Assembly (NCBI RefSeq): GCF_932294415.1
Contig: NC_065536.1
Location: forward strand, 48,271,854 to 48,335,853
Source of the DNA: Quercus robur
Taxonomy: Eukaryota; Streptophyta; Magnoliopsida; Fagales; Fagaceae
Direction of reading: 5' to 3'
Length of the DNA stretch: 64,000 nucleotides
Positions 47,545 through 60,199 of the stretch are shown here, one piece after another. Numbering within the stretch: position 1 is the first letter of the stretch; every line of letters begins with the position of its first letter. The notes below the pieces were generated by a model. The model ran no database searches. It was not told the origin of the DNA and worked only from the letters and a program-made list of their open reading frames with translations. A program made the position numbers and the translations under genes.

Positions 47545-49310
47545 AACGGACCTGTCGACTACTATTTTACCCTCTTCACTTCTATTTTACCCTCTTCACT
47601 TCTATTACACCATGTAAATTTTGGAGCATTAAAACCCAAGTCCAATAGAGAACAATCATCCACCGCTCTAGTAAACTCAACAATCTGGTTTGGAAGCTTA
47701 AAACCATTAACCCAATATTGATCAGGGTGTAGTAGTTCACTCAAGTCACCAAGGAGAAGTCATGGAAGAGTGTAGGAAGCTTGTAAATGACGTAATAACT
47801 CCCAAGATTCACCTATCTTCAAAGTTTCTAGATGCCCATAGAAACCAATAAGGCGCCAAATGACACCCTACCCTCTTGACAAAAGCATCAATGTGATGTG
47901 GAAAAGAGGTTCCAACATCCCTTTTGTCAAATCTAATTTCCTTTTTAATCCGGCAAAACCATTCATATCCAGCTAAGTTTCAGAAAGAAATAAGACCCTA
48001 GGACCTTCTTCATTAGCCAAACAGCAAAATTCCTGCACTACCTTTGAGATCCCAAGCCCTTGGCAATTAAGGCTTAAGATTTTCATTTTGGAAGAGAGGG
48101 CTGAAGGTTAACCCCAGCAATGGGATGAGGAGTTAAACTTGCTTGTTTTGTATGGATTGGAATATCCAAAGGTGAAAAGATATTATCAACAAAGGATCAG
48201 TAATAAAATCCAAAATATCTATGGAAATATTATCCAATAGAGAAACTTTTTAATTTGAACGCAGGATAGAGTTATTGAATATATTGGATATTTGAGGAAT
48301 AACATCTCACCCAAGAAGAGTAACCTGTTGAGGGAAGGAAAATTTGAATTTTCTCGCTTAAATTAATTACCAACCTGAGGAAGAGCTTCCAATGGATGGT
48401 GGGTTTGAGATGACTCACCACCTTCTTCCTTAGAGGCATGAACTTCAACATCCTTTACTTCTCTTTCCCTAGAATAAGAATTGTTCTTCTTCTAACCAAA
48501 CTTTTGGGCCATAGCACGTAGCTATGGATCAAATTGAAAATCCCCATCATCTGTCGAATAATACCCCTTTTATTATTATTGATTTTTGAGATTCACGATC
48601 TTGATGGCCAAGTATACCACATCAATAATAGAATATAGGTAGCCTCTCATATTTGAAGAAAACCCACCCTTTCTCTACATTAGCTTTATGTACCTTTTTT
48701 CCTCTCTTTAAAAGTTTTGTGATATCGATGTCTACCTTAATCTGAAGAAAGGGACTCCAAGCCAAACTACTCTTAGGAGCATCAACTATAAGGGAATTAC
48801 CAATTGCATTAGCTATACGAGTACTAACAGTCTTGTTCATACTTTTGAGAGGAATACTAAAAACACGAATCCAAAAAGGAGAGTGTTGAAAAGTAAAATT
48901 ACCAAGGCTAAGATGTTTATTGAAATGCTTCAATAAAATAAGTCTTTTATCAAAAGACAAAGGGCTTTTGTCTTAAACTTCAACCATGTTCTCCTCCTTG
49001 ACAAAGATAGCCAAGAATAAATTATTCCCCACTTTTTTTATGGTCACACCATGAGAGCAACACCAAAGTTGTTGAATAGTAGATTTAAAAGTCTCCTTAT
49101 TGAAATCTTTATTGGTTTGTAACTTGAACAAGAGATTGAATTGGGCTTCTTGTTTAGAGAGAGCCACTTCTTGAGAACTAACAACCATCACACCTTTTTC
49201 TTCATTAGATAAGTGAAATTTTTTCCATAATTCCTCCATAGAAGCATCATGATGGAGTAGGAAAAAATTAGTACAGGGTAGAGAGGAAAAAAGAAAAGAC
49301 AAAGAGGATA
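47545..49310 (-). mobile_element. LINE remnant: ORF1 and endonuclease domain
   Basis: Minus-strand order is DUF4283-like ORF1 start (frame 49302-48973, with MEELWKKFHLSNEE), continuation at 48960-48622 (PFWIRVFSIPLKSMNK, then ANVEKGWVFFKYERLP), and from about 48085 an endonuclease domain with the SLNCQGLG, LSET, LIGFYG and LLGDLSE motifs, ending at APKFTWCN (about 47610). This is the L1-type plant LINE order. Several frameshifts and stops are present. The reverse transcriptase part is missing where the gypsy LTR begins. A 21-bp tandem duplication lies at about 47564-47606. Confidence 0.75.
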
Positions 49311-49499
49311 GGAATGAGAAAAAAAAAAATTTGGGAGAAGGATAAATAGATTAAGAGAAGACTAAGAAAAAACTAAATCCCCTACTAAATCTGAGATAGA
49401 TTAGAGAGGTTTGAAGCTCACTTAGGCAAACATGACTTGGTTTCTTTTACTTTTCGAAGACTACAGAGATCTGTACAGAGAAAAGTATCGCCTTGTGTG

Positions 49500-49960
49500 A
49501 CATGTCTAATATCAGGACACATTAGTCAGAATTAGTCTAAAAAACTTAAATAATTGGTTAAAATAAGTAAAATAATAGATTCAAATACTTAAAATTTAGA
49601 GAGGTAGTATGTCCACAATATTTTCACAACAAATCATATGTGATTAGTTGTTATTAGTTCTAATTTGAACCTACCCCTAAAATTACTTTTCTACACTACC
49701 AATAACAAATGGTAACAACTTGCCACATAAAATTTGTTGTGAAAATATTGTAGACATCAAATTTCTCTAAAATTTATGTCACATTTAAAGTTTAAAATAG
49801 ATTCTCCATGTTCCCCACTTTTGAGGCTAAGATAACTACTTATTAGTACAAAGGGAAAAAAAAAAATACTGATTTCGAGTAGTCTACCACGATACACATT
49901 AATCATAATAAGTCTAAAAAACTTAAATAATTGGTTAAAATAAGTAAAATAATAATTAAA
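49500..49960. repeat. Direct repeat, copies about 380 bp apart
   Basis: AGTCTAAAAAACTTAAATAATTGG and its continuation AAAATAAGTAAAATAATA occur at about 49534-49578 and again at about 49912-49956. Related copies of the tRNA-flanking unit occur between them, showing an older larger duplication. Confidence 0.65.
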
Positions 49961-50154
49961 AAAAAAAAAAAGACCATGTCATGAGTAATACTACAAGCAA
50001 AAACTATTGATGTCACAGATTCTTATTAGTCACTAGCATCACTTTTTTACTTGCTAATAAACACCCACCACAACAGCGGTTTGTGAAAAAAGTTTGCAAA
50101 ATAGTTTGTACCTTTAACAATTTACTTATATTACATTTAAAATTTAAAATAGTT

Positions 50155-50490
50155 TCTCCATGTTCTTAACATTTATGTCACATTTAAAATTTAAAATAGA
50201 TTCTTCATATTCCCTACTTTTGGGGCTAAGAATCCTAAGATAACTACATATTCTTATTACTACAGAGGTAAAAAAAAAAAAAAAAATTACTGATTTTGAG
50301 TTGTCTTCCGCAATACCGGGGGAATCCATATTCTTAACATTTATGTCACATTTAAAATTTAAAATAGATTCTTCATATTCCCTACTTTTGGGGCTAAGAA
50401 TCCTAAGATAACTACTTATTCTTATTACTACAGAGGTAAAAAAAAAAAAATTACTGATTTTGAGTTGTCTTCCGCAATACCCAGGGGAAA
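50155..50490. repeat. Two tandem 168-bp copies next to tRNA-Ser
   Basis: CTTAACATTTATGTCACATT starts at 50166 and again at 50334. The copies then match through GGGGCTAAGAATCCTAAGATAACTAC, an A tract and TACTGATTTTGAGTTGTCTTCCGCAATACC. A more diverged relative lies at about 49780-49890. The frame 50144-50536 is produced by the repeat. Confidence 0.85.
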
Positions 50491-50496
50491 AAAAAA

Positions 50497-50578
50497 CGTC
50501 GACAGCAGGGTTCGAACCTGCGCGGGCGAAGCCCAACAGATTTCAAGTCTGTCTCCTTAACCACTCGGACATATCGAC
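50497..50578 (-). tRNA. tRNA-Ser (UGA)
   Basis: Reading from 50578 down, an 82-nt serine tRNA is intact. The 7-bp acceptor stem is GTCGATA/TGTCGAC (one G-T pair). The D region has CCGAGTGGTTAAGG. The anticodon loop CTTGAAA holds anticodon TGA at 50545-50543. A long class II variable arm (GGGCTTCGCCC) follows, then T-arm GCAGG-TTCGAAC-CCTGC and discriminator G at 50497. CCA is not encoded, as expected for a nuclear gene. A T run on the minus strand follows at once (50496-50487), a Pol III terminator. Confidence 0.96.
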
Positions 50579-50599
50579 GAACTTGAAAGTGTGACATTA

Positions 50600-52340
50600 A
50601 CTATTTAATATAATTACGCAAATAAAGAATATGCAGCATCATGTTCATGGTCGACGCCCTGTAGTATGTATTTTTTTTTTTTTTTTTTTTTTCTCGTTTC
50701 CATATATAAAGTTAACAGCATGGACCCAAAAAAAAAAAAAAAAAAAATCCCATTTCATATAATTAATGTTGGAGATTATAAGTTAGAAATTAGAAAAAGC
50801 TTGTCATTTACTAGCATTATCCGGTTCCTATAGTATAAATATAGAACCTGGGCATTGAATCTCCCTCCAATTTTTGTAAGTTAAAAAGAAAAAAAAGGGG
50901 AAGAATAAGAAGAAAAAAAGAAAGAAAGGAAATTATAGATTACAACATCAAAGGAAAGAGTTGATTTCGCAAGAACATCATAGGAGATTACATGCAAAAA
51001 CGTTCACACACACACCCAAGGGCCCAGATACAAACCTTTTACGAATATAATCAGTTGAGCTAGCAGGTAATTTATCAAAATAAAAGGTCATTTTTCGTAA
51101 ATAAAATGGAGAGCTGGAAGGGCCAATTTGCAGTTATCAAGCATGGTGTTACCAGTAACAATTTGCTGTCAAGTTTGTTTAGCCTGTTCTATTAAATTCC
51201 TGTTTTGAAGTGCCTATTTTGATCTATTAAATCCATTTCCAATATCGAAAGAAAATTTTCTGAACTTGCTTCTAGAACAATTAAAGATAAGTATTACTAC
51301 TTGTATTCAATTACTTAGGGAAATGATTTAGATTTCCAGTAAATACAATAATTTACACACGACACTCAACAGTATAACTTGGTTGTATGCCAAGGGGTTC
51401 AAGAAGTATGTTTGCATTGATACCATACTGAAAATCATAATCAGCCGAAGTGGTTCAAGAAATGTACAAATCAGGCAAGAATGGTGATATTACTCAAATG
51501 TCTAGTGTCTTAGTTACATCAATTCTCTGTTGGACAAACTTTTCGCATTGTTAGGAAAAAAAAAAAGAAAAAGGAAAAAAAAAGGGGTTACTATATAAGT
51601 ACACATCAAACTTCTTTATAGGAGTTGTAGGTAATATGCACAATGCATTCTCTCCTGTTGCCGAGAAGTTATATTTCATTCCTTCAACTGAATCAATGAC
51701 TATAATACAAAAATTGACATTCAGAGAAAGGGTGAGATCTCTTCAAGGAGTGCAATCTTTATTATTGCACTGTGAAAAGGATGCAACCTCAGAGCTTCTA
51801 TGATACATCCAAGTCCAGGGATTTTTCTTGGCCCAGTTAAGGTCCCATCAAAGAACCTTTACTTGCAGAGATACCTCAAATAACTAACCCCTGGTGAAAG
51901 GCTTGGAAATGAGATGAACTTTACACGTGATAAAATGAATTGTCTTCTACATCTGGCTCATCAGAAAAATCAACAAAAACTCAATCCGAACCAATCATGC
52001 ATGGCTATTATATACACTCTGCCACAATCAGCAAATATCTTCCTGTATATATAACAAGTACAAAATAAGTCAACAGACTAGCAGTTTTAACTATACCAAT
52101 TTTAATTCAGAAGAATGATTAAGAAACAAGTTTTTGATGTGAGCTCTTGACACCATTCAAATGAATTAAGTAAACTTTCTAAAGAACATAGTCACCCCTT
52201 AGCAACTATAAAGTCACAAATCAAGTTTTGGTTCAGATGAACTTACTCTTGGAAAGAATTTGAACCCATTTAAGCATTCCTAAGCATCCACGAGAACAGC
52301 TAGTCATGCTTGTATCATTGGCAAGCCATTAGAACAGAAG
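50600..52340. other. Intergenic, including HK3 3' UTR
   Basis: Poly-T (50669-50691) and poly-A (50728-50746) runs and AT-rich DNA. The stretch just below 52347 would be the HK3 3' UTR. No gene recognised. Confidence 0.4.
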
Positions 52341-52346
52341 TCGTCT

Positions 52347-55300
52347 CTATAGAATCCCATTTGGAACTGATTGGAAAAACCGTGAAACCTCCCTATAAAG
52401 TTGTTCAGCTTCAAATGGTTTTGAAACATATCCATCCATTCCACATTTTAGGCATTCCTCGTGTGTAGCCTGGATTACATCTGCTGTCATGGCCAAAATG
52501 GGAACATGCCAATTTGAAACATTATCATAGGCCTCCACAGATGTTTCTCCATGTTTCTCCATTTCCCGAATTAGTTTTGTAGCTTCAAACCTGTGCCAAA
52601 AGGAGATTCAATGGTTCTCAGATCTCGTGATTGATCTACCAATCACGTCTTTAAATTAGTAAAAATGAAAAAATGATCATCAATGGAAAGAGCAAAGCAT
52701 TCAATCCAAAGAGAGTTACTATCAATAATAAATGACAACAAACTTGATAAAATAAAAAAATAAAAAACTTGATAAAAACAGATGCCACAGTGCACAAGGC
52801 AGCCTACAATTACCCAAATGGTTAACTTGACAACTATGAGGACAGATTTTAGACTTAGATCATTAGAATAATATTTTATTTATTTCTTGTTTTCTAAAGA
52901 AAAGCCTCTCTGAAATCATTAGGCAATCAAGCATCACATACCCATCCATTTCCGGCATTTGGATATCCATGAAACAGGCATCAAAGCAGTGAGGTGGCTT
53001 AAGCAATGAGACTGCCTTTCTTCCACTGTCTGCACATTCTACTTCAGCCCCATACTTCTTCAAAGCACCAGCAGCTACTTTCAGATTCACATTATTGTCA
53101 TCTATGATAAGGATTTTTCTCCCAAGAAGAAGATTGCGGAGAGCCCCTTGCTCCCTATTGCGGGCAATCCCCTTGCTCCCAATACCCATGGCTCGCTGTA
53201 ATGAGGCAGCAAGCATGCTTGATCTTAGGGGCTTCATGATGATAGATGGGGTATTATCACCTGAAGTTGTGGCACTTGTTCTGGATGTACTGATAAAATT
53301 AGCTAGAATGAACAACTTAGGAGGAGTCCGACGGTCAATTTTCTTTAAGTTATTAATGAAAAGAGATGAAAGGTGTGAATCCCTATCCCAAACCTCCTGT
53401 TCAACAAGGACAATATCAATAGCCCCATTGCCACTGCTTATGTTAGACCAACCTTGATTCAAATCAGAGACTACTTCAACACTAATTCCAAGCCGTTGGA
53501 TATGATATCTTGAGACCTTAGCCCGTACAGGTCTAGGGTCTACAACTAACGCTGTCATGCCCTGAAATTCTGTGGATGCAGAATTGGATTGGTAGTTAAT
53601 TTTATGGCTTTTATACTCATCGGGATTGGAGCAGCCATTGGTGAAGACAGCAGTAAATGTAAAGGTGGAACCAGTCTTTGGAATGCTCACAAAACCAATT
53701 TCCCCATTCATAAGGCCAACTAAACACTTGCTAATGCTCAGGCCAATACCTGTGCCCCCATGTATTCGGGAGATTGATGGTCCAACCTGCATAAAAGGAG
53801 TGAAAACACGAGATTGCGCCTCCGGAGGGATCCCTGCTCCTGTATCCTCAACAGATACAATTAGGTTGATTGAGTCAGAGGGCAGTGAGAGAGGAAAAGT
53901 GGATCCCTCTTGACTGAAAGCCTTAAATCCTTTCCAACTACAACATCTATCAGTGACAGGGAATCCACTCAAGGTGTTCTCTGATGATGTCTCAACTTCT
54001 GTTGAACCAATCACCTCCTCGACAAGATGAACAGTGACAAATATGTGTCCTTTCTCTGTAAACTGCAACATAATTATCAGTTTTTGTCATTACTTTAGAT
54101 TTCATTAACATTAATCGCTTTCACATTCTAAGATTCCTATGTAATATACCATTATGCCTATAGCACAATTCAAAACAATTTTATTTATTTATTATTTTTT
54201 TGGATGAGAAAAAAAAATTAATTCTTTAAATCTGTTAAATTTCATCATTCTAATCTTTTTCCCCAAGATGAAAATGAAGACACTTCCACCTACAAGCCCT
54301 CATTTTTTAATATCAAACCAAGCTTGCTTTGCATAGAGTAATGACAGAATAGATTCTCATGATTGTTCATTCCCTTCTCCTCTCCCCCCCCCCCCCCCCC
54401 CTCTTTTTTCTGTATATCTTTTAAGTAATGGTAAACACTACTTTTTTTTTTTTTTTTCCCATAAAGTTTTTCCACTTAGAAGGTAATGATTTTATAACCT
54501 ACGGTGTACTTACTTTGATCGAGTTACCCATAAGATTGGTAATGATTTGGCGAAACCTTCCTGGATCACCAATTAGCATTTCAGGAACCCGGTCTGAAAT
54601 ATAAACTGCCAGCTGCTCCACGAGTTTGGCCATGCAAAAGTCCATCAATTCAGTTCATTAACAGCGAAAAGCAGCATGCAATGAGTGATAATGCAAAACT
54701 AGAAAGACTTATTACCTCCACTCCCTTTTCCTGGGACTTTCCAGAAAAGAGTGACAGAACATCATCTAAAATTGCTCGCAGATCAAATTGCACTGCATCA
54801 AGCTCAAGCCTGCCAGATTCAATCTTTGCCTGGTCTAAAACCTCATTTATGAGTGAGACTAGAGCTTTTCCACTGCCTTGTGCAGTTCTGACATAATCTT
54901 GTTGAGTAACATCAAGATCTGTGTCCATGAGCATATGCAACATTCCTGAAAAATTAACAGAATTGCAGTGTCATGGCTCAACAGTTTCTACCTTGAACAT
55001 CATGCAATATCAAGAACTAACTTAAATTACTATGCAACAGTTTGAAAGACTCACCAAGAACACCATTCATTGGAGTTCTGATCTCATGGGAGACAGTAGC
55101 AAGGAACTACAGAAGGTTATAATTTGATTAGGGCCACATGTGCATGATAAGAGCAAGCTAAATAGTGTGATTAAGTAATTAAAGCATCAAGCACCTGAGA
55201 TTTGGCAACATCAGCAGCCTCGGCTTTTTTTTTTAGCTCCATCATCTTGTTGTAATCATCCTCCACTTTAGCAATTCGATTCACAGTTGCATGAAATATA

Positions 55301-57569
55301 TATCCAACAAGATATGCAATCACGAGGATGCCAATTGAAGTTGTTATAGCCAACCATGGCCATGGTGGTTTTTGTTTGAATCTGTGTCAAGAATGAACTT
55401 AGTTTTGCACACGCTTCAAGTCTTCAACTCTTAAATTTCAATTATTGCTACAATTTTCCTCTCACGATACAGGAGACTGGCTCTTTGGGAACCAGTAACA
55501 GTACAGTCACCTCAAGTTATATAGAGGTGGACTAGTCATACGACAGGAGCAACTTATTATAAAGCTTTCAAAATGACAAAATTTTTTCCAGAATCTTGAT
55601 GTGATGCCTCAATTGGTTACAAAATAACCAAAGAGGTCTATATGACCCATAAGCAGAACCCATAATAATCAGCACAGAGAAGAGCTTAATGATTACCTGC
55701 AACGCATCTCATGCTTCCTGAAGGGATCTCCAAAATTAAGAGTGCTAACATGCTGCAAACCATCAGCCGATACATTTGAACCATACATGCTGATTGGATG
55801 TGAGCGATTAGTAGTGTCATAAACATTCACAAGGATGGTCTGTTTACTAGCAAGCTGTTGAAGCAACTTCTCCACAAGTGACTCGACATCAAAGACACCA
55901 CCAATGTACCTGCTTGGCAGAAGTGGAAATGGTGAAAGTCTTATTAGTTTTTTTATTTATTTGATATGCCGTAGTTGAAATTAGTAAGCCTTTTCATTAT
56001 AGTCATCCAATCAAAATCCCCTTTAGTACCACATATGAGTAACAGTAATCCATTATTCACCACAAGATGTATAAGTGCAAACCTTAATCTTTCCAGAATG
56101 AGTTGTGTACAATAAATTTGAGTTTTATTAAGATTCGACATTTTTTCTTCTACACTACCTCAATGTGACATGAGCATGAAAGGGGTTCAAGAATTGCAAA
56201 TTCATCAAACATCCTGGATCAAGTAAAGACTTAGGGATTCCAACAAACCACTGCTACATCTATTTCAATTAGAGTTGTCTTATGGTAATTAGATTACATA
56301 CATCTAGTTCAGATTCCCCTCCCCTAACAACCCCATTTATAAAAATTATAAAATAAAAAGCTAAAATTAGTTTTTTGCCTGAAATCAATATTGGCTGCAT
56401 CTTTTGGTTTGGTGTGACTGGTTATTCCCTACCTCAGAACCAAATTGGTTATTAGGCAATCCCCTTTTGCCCAAATCTTTGATCTTAAGAATTCTAGTTT
56501 TAAGAAAGACTTCTCTGACTCTTACTACCCATTGTTTTGGTGTATTTAGCTTTCCTGGAAGTATGACATGGGTTACTTTAACTTTGTAGTGCCTATTACT
56601 GGAACATTGGCTTGAGGCATCCCAAACCAAAATACCACAAAAACTGCCTCTTTGACGACATGGGAGTAGGAAAGGGCAATATTAAGCTGTTTTAAATTTA
56701 AAATGTATCAGTCAACCTGTCTCTGAATCGATTCTACTCATCAATGAATTCCTAGAATTTTAGGTGGGATGAGGATTGTTATTCTTCCAACTTCTGAGGA
56801 TACAATGCTATAGGTATAATCCCCCCAACAACAACTTTCTTTCAGACTTTTCAATCAATTGATATGACGTTGGAGAGTAGCTTCAAAATCAAGTAACAGA
56901 TAAGAATGTTGGCCATCTGTAGTTGGAATTTTGTTAGTAGGAATATATGCCGAAACATCTCTCAAAAAGGTCTCAACTATTGGTAAAGTCATCATACTTC
57001 AATCATAAAAATGAGAGTATGCGTTGTCTCAACATCTTAAGGGGGTAAACAGATTTGGTCAAACCTTGAACATGTGAGTCTTGAAACCAAACTCCCTTCT
57101 ACTTTTGGACTCAATAGCCATTCTTTGTCTGGCATGAAGAAACTTTTGCACACCTCACCGGTGGAGAAATCTTGTGTTATGTACAGTAAGCTCTATTCAT
57201 TTTTCAATTGGAAATTCAGTATCATTATAAATATCAACAATATCTCTATTATCCTTTCATTAAGAATTCTTTGGCTGGGGTTTTATGAAAAAAGCCAAAG
57301 CCCCTTAATGGATTTAAACCAATGACTCACACCTTAACATGGCATCAGACTCCTTGCATATGGAAAATTTACTAGATTAGTCAGTTTGAATTTGAATGAA
57401 ATGTCAAGCCATCCATAATTTCTTAGTCAGAAAAAAAAAATTATTTTGATTGAACCACATAGTTTTGCTCATTGAAATTTTATTAACTTAAAGAAACTAA
57501 CCTAAATGATAAATGAAGTGACATCTACTAAAGTATTACCACAGAATAATCAGATGAATTTATTCAGCC

Positions 57570-57600
<31 letters not shown>

Positions 57601-59285
57601 GCTTTACAGCCCTCTTTTCCTTGTGGGGGCCCAATCAGGGGACAGGGGTTGAGGGTTCAAGAAACCATAACAAAATGTTCCTAATCGGTATCTATCTAAG
57701 AGAACATACCCATCAGTTGCTTGAATCCTCTCATTTGGGGTAGCATTTGAGGGGAGATCCCTCTTGTAGACAGCATATGTCAATATAACTCCAAGACGGT
57801 TTGATTTCAGTAGCCTGAAAGGAGCAGTTAGAACTCCCTTTCCAGAAGCTCTTGCACGCAATATATTTTCACGATCTTCCTGTTAGTCCATAATTGGTTG
57901 AAAATTTTCATTTGAATATCATATATGAAATCAAATACTTACAAATTTAAAATATTCAGAATGTTAAGACTTATAAGAAGAGCTTTCTGAGTCATAACCA
58001 AATTCTGTTTCAATGTAAATGGTTTGAACTTCAATTCAATAATTCAATCTAGTCAATTGCCTACAAAGAATGACTAGAGAATATGCAGAAGATAGAAAAG
58101 AAACTTACCGTCCCCGACAGCAAATCGATCGAAACCACATGAGAAATGATATCCTGTGCAAAGATGACAGGAGCATATTCTTCTTTAATTGGGGATGGCT
58201 CTAAAGCTTCTGGGGCATAGTCGTCCTTATGGACAGGGTTTTTTTCGAGAGTATCCATCCTCTTAATTGTCCAACCTTGTTGCTCCTCAAATTGTGCCCT
58301 TTCAGAGTGGAGAACCCTTACAGCATATGCCACGCCACTTGTGAGGGGCCTTTCAAAAGCGGTTCTTTCTGTGTATCTCGCGAAAGTCCTCTACAAGTTT
58401 TGAAAGTTAGATTGATTTGTTGACTAAATACAGTGATCATAGTCAAAAGCACTCAGATCTAGTTTTAGATTAAGCTAAATTGACCAAATTAACAACCGGA
58501 ACTGAGACCTTGAACTAATCCCTCCAAATGAAGAAGGCATATCACAAAGTGCAATAGTGTAATGAAATTGTAGCATAATGGAAAGCTAAAGGATTAAGAA
58601 CAGTGCAATTGATCAAAATAAAGGAGGTCACTGGACAAATAGCTCAAGGGTGCTTGTGAATTAAGCCATTTGCATAATTGACATTATTGACCAAAAAAAT
58701 TTAATGAAAGAAACAAGGGTGATATCAAGGGAAATTAAAGCACTTTCATAATGGAGTGTTTGTCCTAAATTGTCCAAATAAGAAAGGAGATCAAGTTACC
58801 TGATCAATAGCAGAGGGTTTCTTGCCATGGTGGAAGGTTGAGATCAGAATGGACATGGCTTGAATATGATTCATACTTACATTAAACTGGTCCTGCAACA
58901 TCCTAGCCCTCTCATCACACATACTTTGAAGGGTCTCTTTCCTCTTCTCAGTAGCTTGTAACCTCATGTACCAGAAGATCGATAAAGAAACTATGAGCCA
59001 ACCAACTACCCATGTCATCAAAAGCTTCTTCCACCATGTTTTGGGGACTCTCTTGGACCCAATATACTGGTAGTAGTGATGGTGGATCATACAGCTGTTC
59101 CCTGAAATTTTTTCCCACCATTTGAGCCACATCTTGCCACTATCACAAAACATTCCAGACTTGGTGTCCATAATCCCACCATTAATGAACCAATTCATGG
59201 AAATTACAGACACAATCCAGCAGCATAGCATCAAAAGCAGATGCCCCACTTTTAGACCAAACCCAACTACGTGAAGCAAACTCAT
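52347..59285 (-). CDS. HK3: Cytokinin receptor histidine kinase, AHK3/HK3 type
   Basis: Ten coding exons on the minus strand give 1,027 aa: 59285-58800, 58390-58109, 57879-57710, 55909-55697, 55381-55195, 55106-55055, 54945-54716, 54612-54514, 54062-52942, 52590-52347. All junctions are GT-AG and in phase. The start [10 protein letters not shown] matches the AHK3 N-terminus; the frame is open 43 codons upstream, but that part is not conserved. Order: membrane segments near 14-30 and 88-107; CHASE cytokinin-binding domain (about 155-380); membrane segment near 393-412; HisKA with phospho-acceptor His453 ([15 protein letters not shown]); ATPase with VEDTGAGIP and [11 protein letters not shown]; receiver-like domain; and receiver domain (889-1020) with DD at 894-895, Asp939 and Lys in YVSKPF. 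The family senses cytokinin, mostly at the ER membrane, and starts His-Asp phosphorelay to HPt proteins and response regulators. Confidence 0.96.
57572..57596. repeat. (TA)n microsatellite in HK3 intron 3
   Basis: An alternating AT run in the 1.8-kb intron between exons 3 and 4. That intron shows no other recognisable insert. Confidence 0.9.
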
Positions 59286-60100
59286 CAACAGCAGTAACCA
59301 ACAACACAACTTAACAACAAGAAACAGTAGCAATATGAAGTGGGTTTGACTTCTTGCTACTTCCAGCGAAATAGATATAGAGATAGAAAGAGAGAGACCC
59401 ACTATCAAATCCACAGAACCTGTCTAGTTAAACCCAACATCAAAAAAGAAAAACTCAAACTTGCAAGAAGTTCAAGAAGAACAAGAAAGAAGAAGAAACG
59501 AAAAGCTCAGCTAGCCTCAAGCTCACCTTCCAACTCCCAACTCCAAATTCACTAGAAACAGGAAAGGTTGATAGTGATGTGTGGAAGTGGGAAGATGCTA
59601 TCTTATCCAACCAAATAGCTTCGAGTTGGGAAATGCAAGTGAAAGCCGGAGAGAAAAGAATTTCACTTCACTTCACACACCCATAAAAAGGAATCAAAGA
59701 ATCCCAAGATTCTGAGTTTCTAATCCCAAACAAATTTTTGTGATTTTATCCTGTTAACTACCAACCAAAACCCAGAACCAGAAAAATGGGCAAACTAACC
59801 AACAAAGATTCTAAATTTAGTTAAACAAATCAGAAAACAAAACCCCCCAACAACAAAAAAAGAATCTAGTTTGTAACTTTCCTTAACTTCCTGAAATAAA
59901 ACAAGGAGGAGTTCAAGTGTTTGAGTTCTGAAGTTTGACTCTTCGAGTAAACCAACCTGAACAACAGTACTCTTAACACAGAAGCAGCTCTATGATAAGG
60001 ACCAAGAATGGTTGTAGAAGAAGCAGTTGCAGTTGCAGTTGCAGTAGCAGTAGAAGAAAAAGAAGCTGAGCAGAGTGACTTCTTCATGGGCATTTAGAAT
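59286..60100 (-). promoter_or_regulatory. HK3 upstream leader with a possible uORF
   Basis: A minus-strand frame starts at 60093 (MPMKKSLCSASF) with a Thr-Ala repeat encoded by a TGCAACTGC-type microsatellite. It runs 75 codons to 59866. A donor-like CAG|GTTGGT lies near 59957, so part of this may be a spliced 5'-UTR exon. No family match was found. The sequence is consistent with a leader upstream of the HK3 start. Confidence 0.35.
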
Positions 60101-60199
60101 CTATCAAAAACAAAAGATAGAGAGAAGAGTATCAAAATATGGTGGTAGAAAGAAATGTCTGCTAGCAAAGGCCATTACCCATTATCTCTATCCATAGTC

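Noticed and set aside
50144-50536. Minus-strand 130-aa frame next to tRNA-Ser
   Set aside because: The protein repeats itself because the DNA is a tandem duplication, and it overlaps the tRNA gene.
14809-54402. Poly(C)/poly(G) runs at 14809-14829, 22627-22649, 39075-39086 and 54385-54402
   Set aside because: Homopolymer tracts in introns or intergenic DNA. Their length may be a sequencing artefact and no structure follows from them.
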